A DNA stretch of 36,900 bases from a virus, in the IMG/VR virus record IMGVR_UViG_3300030107_005477, positions 1-36,900 of that record. The stretch is one strand, 5' to 3'. Of this stretch, positions 21,895 through 30,863 are shown in pieces. Each line of letters opens with the position of its first letter. Within the stretch, counting starts at the first letter, position 1. The notes under the pieces are model-generated. The model ran no database searches and was not told where the DNA came from. It was given only the letters and a program-made list of their open reading frames with translations. Made by a program: the position numbers and the translations under genes.

Positions 21895-23678
21895 AAGTTC
21901 CACAATATCGGTCACAGGGAACATTGATTGGTCGATCAGGCGGTGTTCGCAATCCTGTCCAGATTCCTTTTACAATAGCAACTGCTCAGGCACAAAGCGC
22001 TCAGGCTTTTGCGTCTGGTTTAAATATGGTTTCTGAATGGGCTGAAAAAAAACAAGACTTGCAGGACAAGGTTGCCGCAACAAAAGCAACAAATGCGTAT
22101 ACACAAAGTTTAGATGCTTTTCGCAATCGGCTTCTGTTTCCTAAAGACGAAAAAGATCCTGATACAAACATAAATTATTTTAAATACACAACTAAACAAC
22201 GTGAAGCAGCCTGGCTATTAGGCAAAAAAATTCTTGCTGCAAACATTCAAAACAAGTTTGGAAACGAAATTTCCAGCACCACGATACGCTCTTCACTGCT
22301 TGCAGATATGTCAACAATTGACACAAGCCAGACAACAAAATTTAACACTGTTATTAACAAGCGCGTCATACAGGAAAATGCTGCAGCTTATTATTTAAAG
22401 AGTGATGATCGAACTAACAAATTATCGAATCCGTATTTGCCTGTAAAAGAAGCAGATGCAATTCTTGCGGAACAAGAAGCAGCTGACAATGAGGCAATAA
22501 AAAATGGCACACAAACTTCACTGCAAATAAAAACTTTCCGTGACAAGCAAAAACAAGAATATTTGCAAAATACTATTTCAAAGATTGCTGATGAAAACCG
22601 TGACGAAGATGGGGTTATTAATCGAACGTGGATTGAGAAAATAAAAAAAGAAGGGTTATACGCATTTGATAAACATAACCATGCTTCCATGCTGTGGTAT
22701 GACGCCAGTGAAACGGAAAGACGCGAAGTAATTGAAGAGTTAGAAGAGCAACGCAACGATTCAATTACTGCCGCTAATCGTGAAAGACAAATACGAGAAC
22801 AAGCAGACGAGGAAGCAGTTTTTGATGCTCAGGCAAAATTGTATGATGCACCTCCTGGTTCACAAGAAGCACAGGATGCTTTTGGTGAATTAAATAACCT
22901 AACTAAAAACAGTGATGTTAGCTCAAATATCATTTCAAGATCGGCACTTGAAGATGCAAGAAACCATGCGTTTAACAAACCTGCTACACGCTTTGTTAAC
23001 AACGAAGTATTTTCCAGACTAGAAGAACAGATACGCGATTTTAAAATTGATGAGGACGGTGAAGTTGTTAGTGCAGTTACTCGTGAGGTTATTGCAACTG
23101 CAGAAGGGTTGACCGGCGAACAACGTTCAAAATTAAGATTACAACTTGTGCAGCTAAAGGACAGGCGTGCAGTTGAAGGCTATGCCGCTATTAAAAATGC
23201 AGCTGGGTTAGTTGAAGATGTTGAAGCAGATTTATTTGATAAAGGCGATACTGAGGCTTTAACACAATTAAGAGTAACGATTGCAAGCCAGGAAGACAAA
23301 TGGCGTAATTGGGTTGCTGATAACAGTGCTAAAAACCAAGGTGAGTTTGTAAAAAAATATCGTGAATTATCTGACGAAACACGCGGATTAGTTGGTGTGC
23401 TCTATCGCACCTCATACATCGACGGTCGAGACTCATATGTAGCACAACTTGGTCGAGAATTTCAAAAGAACGCAGAACTTAACCCGCTGTCAGATTCAAG
23501 GGTTGAAGGTGACATAACAAAACTATTTAACCCACAAATTAGAAAAGACGTTTTAAATAGAATTATAAACAACGATCCCGATGATAAATTTGATTTGGCG
23601 TGGCTGGGCTTGCAACAACGACAGCTGAATAGTCTTCAAATTATATACAATCAGGCAAATAAAATGGAATCAGAATAA
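21891..23678 (+). CDS. Internal virion protein C-like (T7 gp15 position)
   Basis: 595 residues, ATG overlapping the previous stop by 4 nt. Starts VPQYRSQGTLIGRSGGVRNP, then almost entirely helical and rich in Q, A, E and K (ETERREVIEELEEQRNDSIT, ANRERQIREQADEEAVFDAQ). This composition and length correspond to the ejection protein that forms part of the inner core. No enzymatic motif is visible. Next gene overlaps its stop by 1 nt. Confidence 0.75.
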   Translation: MKVPQYRSQGTLIGRSGGVRNPVQIPFTIATAQAQSAQAFASGLNMVSEWAEKKQDLQDKVAATKATNAYTQSLDAFRNRLLFPKDEKDPDTNINYFKYTTKQREAAWLLGKKILAANIQNKFGNEISSTTIRSSLLADMSTIDTSQTTKFNTVINKRVIQENAAAYYLKSDDRTNKLSNPYLPVKEADAILAEQEAADNEAIKNGTQTSLQIKTFRDKQKQEYLQNTISKIADENRDEDGVINRTWIEKIKKEGLYAFDKHNHASMLWYDASETERREVIEELEEQRNDSITAANRERQIREQADEEAVFDAQAKLYDAPPGSQEAQDAFGELNNLTKNSDVSSNIISRSALEDARNHAFNKPATRFVNNEVFSRLEEQIRDFKIDEDGEVVSAVTREVIATAEGLTGEQRSKLRLQLVQLKDRRAVEGYAAIKNAAGLVEDVEADLFDKGDTEALTQLRVTIASQEDKWRNWVADNSAKNQGEFVKKYRELSDETRGLVGVLYRTSYIDGRDSYVAQLGREFQKNAELNPLSDSRVEGDITKLFNPQIRKDVLNRIINNDPDDKFDLAWLGLQQRQLNSLQIIYNQANKMESE

Positions 23679-26629
23679 TGGTGTTTTCTACTGATCTTAT
23701 TCAAGAAGGTTACAACACTGACAATTTTATTGAAAACGGTAGCCAGGATGCAATCAAAGAAAATTTAAAAAAACCACCACACGAGCGTGCCAATTTTATG
23801 AAAGATATTAGTGTGGTTGGTGACCGCGTTATTTACGACAACGGAAATTCTGCACCGTTTACAGTAATGAACACAAAGGACTTGGATACGCCACCATTAC
23901 AATTAGCTGATGCGTCTGGTGATCCAGAGCCAAGCATAGAACAAAAAACTGCAGAAACTCTAACAGGTAAAAAACCTGTCATAGATTATGACATAAACAA
24001 TATTATGATTAAGCCATTAGATGCTGCGTTGGCTTTGTCTATGATTTTTGGGAAGGTAAAACCAAAAGATGCAGTGGAAGCTGCTAAAACAGCAGATGCT
24101 GCTTTTCGTTACCCTCTGAATGGGTTTACAAAATTACTGCTTAATTTTGCTGACACTATGGGCATTGAGCGTGCGCGTGAAGTTGTAAATGAAATGGATA
24201 AAATTAAAGAAGAGGATTTGAAGGACGCAAGTTTAGCCAGAGTTATTACAGCTGAAGTCGGTGAGGTAGCTGGGCAATTTATTGTCCCAGGAATTAAAGG
24301 GTTTCAAATTACTGCAAATCTTTTGAAGGGTAATAGAGTTTTTGGCAAGCTGCCTAAGCAAATTAATAACGTCATTGCTGCAGCACTTGTTGAATCTGGT
24401 TTAATGGCGTTTGGAGATGATCCATCTATTCCAACAATGGCATCAATGTTAAACAGCACAACATCAGATCAAAATCCACAAGGTCGTGCGCTGCTTGAAA
24501 AAGTAGGCATGTCAAGTATGCAGCCCTACTACGACGATTTAGTTGCAGCCTTAGCATCGACACCAGAAGACCCGGAATGGGAAGCGCGTTGGAAAAAAGC
24601 AGAAGAAGCTACACTGATTGCAACAGCAAGCACACCAATTCTTGTTGGAACCGTTAAAGGCAGTAAATTTGCTGTAAAATCAGCTATTAAACTTTTGAAA
24701 AACTGGCGTATTGGTTTACTGGCTGGCGGTGGTGCATTAGTTGCAGATGAAGCATTTGGCGGCGGTGGTGGTGGAATTATTCGCGCTGGGACAAGGATTG
24801 CACAACGGATTGATGGTGGCTTAGATATAGCCCAAGATAAAACAGAAGCTAATTTAAGAAAGAAGATTAACCGGGATGAGAATGCAGCAAAAGGCAAACT
24901 TTTACCAGGCAACCCTAATTTAAAAAGGCTTGTTGTAAAAAGCACTGGTAATCGCCCTGACTTTGTTGTCGGTGACATTACGTTTGATGATTGGATTAAG
25001 CGCACAGAAGCAATGCTTGAAGACACGGAAATAGACAAAGCAAGTCAGTTTTATTCTGATATTAATGATGTGTTTTTAAAAGCTACAGATGGTGATCAGG
25101 GTGTAGCCGATAAATACATGCGTTCTTGGCTAGTGGCACAGCAAAACGTTGATGTTACAGGTGCTATGGGAAACGTGTTGCTTCAAGCTGAACAATTTGC
25201 ACAAAAAATACCGGTAGAAGAAATGGCGGCAGGAGGCATGCCAAACCCAACAGATGCAATTCGCAATGTTTTGCAAGATGAAACAATTACACAAGGCGTA
25301 GGTCAAAAAATTGTAGATTTTGTTGATGCAGCTGAAAATAAAGCGGTGCGAAGCTGGATGGGTAATGATCCAAAAGGAGGACAACCTGTTGTCGTTGATC
25401 TGCACACAGCGCGTGATTTTGGCTTAGTAGATGAAGCGTTGATAAATCACTTAGACAGATTGGGTTATAATACAGCTCCTTTGAAAAAAGCGCAGAGTAA
25501 CAAACCGTATGATTTTACAACTAGCCTTAGCGAAACTAAATACGAAAACCGTGCGGATTTTGGTAGGCGTTTAACTGATCATTTAAATACAATTGGTTGG
25601 AAAGGCCAAACCGATTGGACGCCAAGTGAAATACAGGCAATTGGCTGGGCGTCTGTTTCAAAAATTACACAGGATATAGCACCTATACCTCAACGTGCAA
25701 TTGATGAAAACATGAGGCGCATATCGTTTGAAATTAGTGCAGGAGAAGGTTCACCCTGGGCGATTGAATACGGACAGCGGTGGAATGCATTACCTGTTGA
25801 GGCACAAACAAAAATAACACAAACAGTAGCAGACGAAGCTATAGAGATTGCAAGAAAAAGAACAGGAATTAATGTTCGCAATATTGTTCACGCTACAGGG
25901 GGTTGGACATACGAAGGAGATATAGGGCAAGCTCCCGCTGTTGTAGTTGAGGCATTAGCATCTAAGAGAAATGCGGTAGCTGCTGCTAACATTCTTGGTT
26001 ATCTAACAAACCAAACAGAAGTTTGGGTTAACGCAACTAAGGGCTACACAAAAAATCCTCTAGCATTTCATATTGATTTAATTGAAGATGGTACGCGCAA
26101 TCTTGATAGCAATGAAGAAGTATTACGATTGTTTAGCGAACTCACAGAAAATGACACAACAGGACTTATTCGTGGTTACCAAATGATCCGGCAAAACGAT
26201 GGATCCCCAACAATGCGAATAATAATGAAACGCGACACAGGCGTTGGTGGAGCTAAATTTAAGGAAAATGTTGAAAATCTAATAGAAACTGATATAACTG
26301 GTGTGGGTAACAATCAGTCGTATGAGTTACTTATTGATGGTTTTGAGGCAGAACTCACAATTACTGGTAACAATTGGAAGGAATTTGCAGATGGGAAAGG
26401 TTACTTGGAGGGGCTGGAAACAGCCGGAGGAAGCGGCTTCACCAGGGCCCTCGATAGTGATGGGAAGAAACTTACGAAAATTCTCTCCGACGAAATCACA
26501 GCCGCAGAAAAAGGATCAGGAAGAAAACAAAGACGAGTAGATAAACCGCCTGATAAAACAAATAATCCTAATACTAACAACCCGCCCAACGAGGCGGGTT
26601 TTTTAATGGATAAACCAAATGGCTATTAA
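23678..26629 (+). CDS. Large internal virion/ejection protein
   Basis: 983 residues, helical for the most part. A glycine-rich membrane-like segment lies near residues 345-370 (LLAGGGALVADEAFGGGGGG). The C-terminal third has mixed alpha/beta content (IRGYQMIRQNDGSPTMRIIM) and ends in a polar, asparagine-rich tail. No lysozyme or other enzymatic motif was recognised. The gene lies in the core-protein slot after the gp15-like gene. Its last codons contain a terminator-like hairpin (26579-26604). Exact equivalence to a T7 protein is uncertain. Confidence 0.7.
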   Translation: MVFSTDLIQEGYNTDNFIENGSQDAIKENLKKPPHERANFMKDISVVGDRVIYDNGNSAPFTVMNTKDLDTPPLQLADASGDPEPSIEQKTAETLTGKKPVIDYDINNIMIKPLDAALALSMIFGKVKPKDAVEAAKTADAAFRYPLNGFTKLLLNFADTMGIERAREVVNEMDKIKEEDLKDASLARVITAEVGEVAGQFIVPGIKGFQITANLLKGNRVFGKLPKQINNVIAAALVESGLMAFGDDPSIPTMASMLNSTTSDQNPQGRALLEKVGMSSMQPYYDDLVAALASTPEDPEWEARWKKAEEATLIATASTPILVGTVKGSKFAVKSAIKLLKNWRIGLLAGGGALVADEAFGGGGGGIIRAGTRIAQRIDGGLDIAQDKTEANLRKKINRDENAAKGKLLPGNPNLKRLVVKSTGNRPDFVVGDITFDDWIKRTEAMLEDTEIDKASQFYSDINDVFLKATDGDQGVADKYMRSWLVAQQNVDVTGAMGNVLLQAEQFAQKIPVEEMAAGGMPNPTDAIRNVLQDETITQGVGQKIVDFVDAAENKAVRSWMGNDPKGGQPVVVDLHTARDFGLVDEALINHLDRLGYNTAPLKKAQSNKPYDFTTSLSETKYENRADFGRRLTDHLNTIGWKGQTDWTPSEIQAIGWASVSKITQDIAPIPQRAIDENMRRISFEISAGEGSPWAIEYGQRWNALPVEAQTKITQTVADEAIEIARKRTGINVRNIVHATGGWTYEGDIGQAPAVVVEALASKRNAVAAANILGYLTNQTEVWVNATKGYTKNPLAFHIDLIEDGTRNLDSNEEVLRLFSELTENDTTGLIRGYQMIRQNDGSPTMRIIMKRDTGVGGAKFKENVENLIETDITGVGNNQSYELLIDGFEAELTITGNNWKEFADGKGYLEGLETAGGSGFTRALDSDGKKLTKILSDEITAAEKGSGRKQRRVDKPPDKTNNPNTNNPPNEAGFLMDKPNGY
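26579..26604 (+). terminator. Terminator-like hairpin inside the 3' end of a coding region
   Basis: AACCCGCC (26579-26586) pairs perfectly with GGCGGGTT (26593-26600) over the loop CAACGA, followed by a T run to 26604. It lies within the last 17 codons of the gene ending at 26629 and 15 nt before the next gene's ATG. It could terminate part of the transcripts before the following 996-residue protein. Confidence 0.75.
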
Positions 26630-29609
26630 CACAAATCAACCTATGGTTGATGGCAATAAAAACAATTATGCCCCTAACCCACTGGTAGAAGAAAAAACTC
26701 CTGACATTGTCATACCAAATCCAGACCAGGAGATTGTTGACTCTGGCGTTGCCCCGCAAGAACAACAGCTGCAAGAAGAGGTGCAAGTTGCTAGTGCAGG
26801 TGCGGGTCGTGGTGGTAAAAAGATTTTTGACATTTTAAATGCCGCAACAAAAAAATCAGAAGATATTGATCTTGAAATAAAAGCGCGTGAAGGGACAGAC
26901 AGACCATTAGTGCAAGAAGGTTTAGGACAAAAGCCAGACCTTTTTCCAACTGATTATTCGCCAGAAGAGTGGATAAAAAATATTGACTCTATGCCAGATC
27001 CACTAGTTGGCGGCAAAACAACCAGAGCTGGCAGTCCGTTGTCTTCTGATGGTGGAATAAATTTTAAATGGTTTGAATTTGAAGGTGGCACAGATGCTTT
27101 TGAAGCAATTGAATTGATTGCTAAGAACTTACCAGAAAAATCTGTTGTTCCACAATCGAAGACATACGAGTCTGCGAAAAAGGCTTTAGCTAACGAAATT
27201 GATGTTTTGCCTGATTTGCTTCAAGGCAAGTTAGGTTTATCTGCACGTAACATTACTGCAGCACGCATACTCTTAGCCAGTAGTTCATCAAGAATGCGTC
27301 AACTTGCGGAATCTGCTGTTGGTGAAGGAGGCAAACGCAGTCAGGCAGATCTATTAGAATTTCGCAAACAAGCCATTATTCACCGGGGCATTGTAATGAG
27401 TGTTCGAGGCATGCGATCAGAAGCTGGTCGGGCGCTCAATTCACTTCGGATGACTGTTGATGATCAGTCAGTGGATCCGCTTATCTTTTCTATGGATGAG
27501 TTTGGCGGGTCTGGCCAGGCTGAAAAAATGGCAAAAATGTTTTTAAAATTATCGACAGAAAAAGGAGAAACAGCAGCGAACCAGTTTGCAGTCAAAGCTG
27601 GATTTACAAAAACTATAGATGGTCTAATGGAAATCTATGTGCATGGCATGATTTCAAATCCCATCACTCTGGAAAAAGTAATTATCGGTAATGCCCAGGC
27701 TTTCTTTTTAAATCCAGTTGACGATTTGATGGCTGGGATCGTGGGCAAAGTAAATCCTATTCGTGGCGGCACTGGTCGTGCGTCTATGATGGCTGCCCCT
27801 ATTCGGATGCTGGCGTGGTATCAAACACTAGGTGATGCTTTAGCAGCAATGAGCCGGACATTTAAAACAGGTGTGCCAGTTGATAATATGGGGCGCTTTG
27901 ACGATGCAGCACCTCGACGCGCACTTGACCGTTCGGCTTTTCACCCGGACAATCAAGATTCAGTCTGGGCGCACATGGTTCATTTTTTAGGACAAGCCAT
28001 TCGTGCAAATGCAGAGCGTGGAATGGGCAGCGTTGATGCGTTTTCAAAAACGTTAATTGCTAAAGGGGAGCAGCGTGTTGCTGCTTATGAAGCCGGGATT
28101 GAATTATCACGCGCTGGCAAACCAATTGACGAGGTGTTGGACGAAGTCGCACGCATTGCGTTAGATCCAAAATATTCACAACAGGGCTATGGCGAGTCTA
28201 CGGCCGCACGTATGGCACGAGCAACCGGCAGAGCTACCCTTACAAGTCCATTACAGGGGTTTGCAAGAATAGGTGCTCCTCAGCGCTGGTTTAACCAGGA
28301 CAAAGTTTCCGGCAAATTGTATACCTTGGGTGCTATGTCAATTAATACGTTTTGGAGGGTTACTGTAAATGCATTTTCAGAAACATATCGGCGCACTCCA
28401 TTAGCACCCCTGCTTTTGCCAAGCACACGGCGTGCATTACGTGCTGGCGGTGCAGAGCGAGATCGCGCATTAGGACAGATTGCTACAGGCTCATTGATCA
28501 TGGGCTACATAATGACCGAATGCACTAAAGGAACGATTACTGGTGGAGGTGTTCGTGGCAGTGTTGAAAACAAATTAAGAAAACAGGGCATAAATGTTCC
28601 TCCAAAATTTAGCTTACGTATGGGCAAAAACGAAAATGGAGATTATGTGTATCGGTCTTATGCCGGGTTGGAACCCATTGGAGGATTAATTGCAGCTGCC
28701 TGCACCGTGAGTGAAGCTGTAAGAGATGCCGACGCTGTGAGTGAGCAGCTGGAAAATTTAGTGACTGCAGCTTTTATGCTACCTTTAGCATACCTGGAGG
28801 AACTTCCATTTAGTGAACCGCTTTATCGAGCTACCGGGTTTTTGAGAACAATTGGAAACACTGATGTTGATCAGGAAGAAGCAACAAAGGCTTTATTAAA
28901 TTTAACCAGCGATGTTACCGCAGCTCTACCAAACATGGTTATTCCTTACAGCGCGATTGTTCGAGCTACAGGCCGTGCTGTTGATCCGCGCAAGCGTGAT
29001 CCCAAGGCAAGCCCAACAAAAGACAGCCCGGCAGAAACAAATGTTCTAGTCGCAAACTTTGAACAGGCTTGGAACAACTATGCGCGTTCTGCACCCCACC
29101 TAGCAGAAGGCATACCGCTGTTGAGAGATATTTGGGGCGAGGAACAATTGATAAATGACGATGAGGGTTGGGCGCAATATTTAATGCCTCTTCGTAAAAA
29201 GGTCAGCCAGTTCGATGACGTTGATGACGCTTTTGCAAAATTAGCGCGTGCAAACGGTGAGTTGCCGTTTCAAATGCCAAAATACCAAATTAAAGGCGTT
29301 AAAATTACAGCGGAAATGCGCTCTGATTTAATGGAAGAAATTCGGATTATCGGAGCAAAGTCACGTATCCGTGATGTCATGTCTTCACGCGCATACTTGA
29401 AAGCGGAATCTGCATATCCGCAAGAAACGGTAACGATGGCAAACATCATGTCACAAGAATATGCAGACGTAAAAAAAGAGGCTGTTGAAAGAGTGTTTGG
29501 TTGGGACGCTGACAACCAAAAATTTATCGAAGGGGCAAGACACGCTGCAATTGGCTTTTCAATTCATAGCCGTGTTCAACGTCGAGAAGCTGGGTATCCA
29601 CAAAATTAG
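26619..29609 (+). CDS. Large internal virion/ejection protein (T7 gp16 position)
   Basis: 996 residues, mostly helical. A hydrophobic segment lies near residues 620-640 (GQIATGSLIMGYIMTECTKG), flanked by glycine-rich sequence, as expected of an ejected protein that crosses the inner membrane. Arg-rich helices (AARMARATGRATLTSPLQGF) and a conserved-looking C-terminal part (SSRAYLKAESAYPQETVTMA) follow. No transglycosylase motif like that of T7 gp16 was seen at the N-terminus. The ATG overlaps the previous stop and no strong ribosome binding site is visible. Confidence 0.73.
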   Translation: MAINTNQPMVDGNKNNYAPNPLVEEKTPDIVIPNPDQEIVDSGVAPQEQQLQEEVQVASAGAGRGGKKIFDILNAATKKSEDIDLEIKAREGTDRPLVQEGLGQKPDLFPTDYSPEEWIKNIDSMPDPLVGGKTTRAGSPLSSDGGINFKWFEFEGGTDAFEAIELIAKNLPEKSVVPQSKTYESAKKALANEIDVLPDLLQGKLGLSARNITAARILLASSSSRMRQLAESAVGEGGKRSQADLLEFRKQAIIHRGIVMSVRGMRSEAGRALNSLRMTVDDQSVDPLIFSMDEFGGSGQAEKMAKMFLKLSTEKGETAANQFAVKAGFTKTIDGLMEIYVHGMISNPITLEKVIIGNAQAFFLNPVDDLMAGIVGKVNPIRGGTGRASMMAAPIRMLAWYQTLGDALAAMSRTFKTGVPVDNMGRFDDAAPRRALDRSAFHPDNQDSVWAHMVHFLGQAIRANAERGMGSVDAFSKTLIAKGEQRVAAYEAGIELSRAGKPIDEVLDEVARIALDPKYSQQGYGESTAARMARATGRATLTSPLQGFARIGAPQRWFNQDKVSGKLYTLGAMSINTFWRVTVNAFSETYRRTPLAPLLLPSTRRALRAGGAERDRALGQIATGSLIMGYIMTECTKGTITGGGVRGSVENKLRKQGINVPPKFSLRMGKNENGDYVYRSYAGLEPIGGLIAAACTVSEAVRDADAVSEQLENLVTAAFMLPLAYLEELPFSEPLYRATGFLRTIGNTDVDQEEATKALLNLTSDVTAALPNMVIPYSAIVRATGRAVDPRKRDPKASPTKDSPAETNVLVANFEQAWNNYARSAPHLAEGIPLLRDIWGEEQLINDDEGWAQYLMPLRKKVSQFDDVDDAFAKLARANGELPFQMPKYQIKGVKITAEMRSDLMEEIRIIGAKSRIRDVMSSRAYLKAESAYPQETVTMANIMSQEYADVKKEAVERVFGWDADNQKFIEGARHAAIGFSIHSRVQRREAGYPQN

Positions 29610-29627
29610 GGGATTGAGGATTAGCAA

Positions 29628-30857
29628 ATGAGTATATCTACAACATCGATAAAAAATACGTATACAGGAAATGGCAGTACAGACGCCTTTGCATATACGT
29701 TTAAAATCACAGACCAGACGCATTTAAAGGTTTACATCCGAACAATTGCAACTGGTGCAGAAGCATTAAAAACTCTGACAACACATTATACTGTTAGTGG
29801 TGTTGGCGCAGATTCTGGTGGAACGGTTACTTTTACTACTGGCAATATTCCAACAGATGCTCAGCAGATTGTGATCCGCAGACTTACCCCACAAACTCAA
29901 GCTACGGATTACGTTGAAAATGATCCCTTTCCAGCGAACACGCATGAGACTGCTTTAGACAAATTAACGGCTATCAGTCAAGAACTTCAAGAGGAGTCTG
30001 ACAGGTCTTTTAAAGTTTCAAAAACAAACACAATCACCACAACTGAGTTTGTGGATTCTGCAACAGATCGTGCTTCAAAACTTTTAGGTTTTGACAGCAG
30101 CGGTGATTTACAAGTGACAACTGGTCGGGTCAGTTCTGTGACAGTTTCAGCTGTAGCAGCTGGAGGATCACCAACAGTTTCATATTCAGACACAACGGGA
30201 GCTTTAGCACTTGGTGTTGTCACTGGTAATACTGGTGCAACGGGTGCAGGTGTAGATGTTTTAACCACGCGAGGTGATTTACTAAAGCAAGGTGCAAGTG
30301 CAGCTGAACGGTTAGCTATAGGTTCAGCAAACAGAGTTTTGACGACTGATGGAACAGACCCCGCTTGGTCAACTGTGACAAACGCAATGCTGGCAGGTTC
30401 GATTGATCTTACATCAAAGGTCACAGGGGCGTTGCCTTTAGCCAATGGGGGAACAGGGGCAACATCACTTGCTGCGGCCAACATAGTCGCTACGAATGCT
30501 CAACAGACTTTTACCAAAGCGCAAGTGCCTTCTACTTACACTGCTGCATTGTCTGCAACATCTGGGGTGCTTGATTACGACACTTATCAAAATTTTATCA
30601 TCACTCTTGCAGCTGGTTCAAATACGCTTGCAGCTCCTACGACTGAAGCTAGTCAGGTAGGTCAGTGCGGAGTCATTATTTTTATTCAGCCAGGCAGCGG
30701 ATCGGCAGCTACGCTTTCCCTTCACGCAGATCACGAAACAGCTGGTGCTGCGGGCATAACTCTCTCAAGTGCAAACAATGACTACGATGTTGTTGCTTAC
30801 GTGATCAAAGCTGACAACAGCATTTTGCTTTCACAAGCTCAATTAAACTTTGGGTAA
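29628..30857 (+). CDS. Tail fibre with T7 gp17-like N-terminal domain
   Basis: 409 residues; ATG 29628 has a GAGGATT-type ribosome binding site upstream. Residues about 1-130 match the T7 tail-fibre attachment domain: NTYTGNGSTDAFAYTFKITD, ...VIRRLTPQTQATDYVENDPF, HETALDKLTAISQELQEESD. Then come short repeats of fibre type (GNTGATGAG; LPLANGGTGATSLAAANI) and a C-terminal beta domain. It anchors to the tail and presents or connects receptor-binding parts. The large next gene may be the distal part. Confidence 0.9.
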   Translation: MSISTTSIKNTYTGNGSTDAFAYTFKITDQTHLKVYIRTIATGAEALKTLTTHYTVSGVGADSGGTVTFTTGNIPTDAQQIVIRRLTPQTQATDYVENDPFPANTHETALDKLTAISQELQEESDRSFKVSKTNTITTTEFVDSATDRASKLLGFDSSGDLQVTTGRVSSVTVSAVAAGGSPTVSYSDTTGALALGVVTGNTGATGAGVDVLTTRGDLLKQGASAAERLAIGSANRVLTTDGTDPAWSTVTNAMLAGSIDLTSKVTGALPLANGGTGATSLAAANIVATNAQQTFTKAQVPSTYTAALSATSGVLDYDTYQNFIITLAAGSNTLAAPTTEASQVGQCGVIIFIQPGSGSAATLSLHADHETAGAAGITLSSANNDYDVVAYVIKADNSILLSQAQLNFG

Positions 30858-30863
30858 TTAACA

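Noticed and set aside
24529-25038. Minus-strand ORF of 169 codons in a core-protein gene
   Set aside because: Low-complexity antisense reading; coding strand is clearly the plus frame.
29987-30484. Minus-strand ORF of 165 codons in the tail fibre gene
   Set aside because: Shadow of the fibre coding frame with no ribosome binding site or domain.
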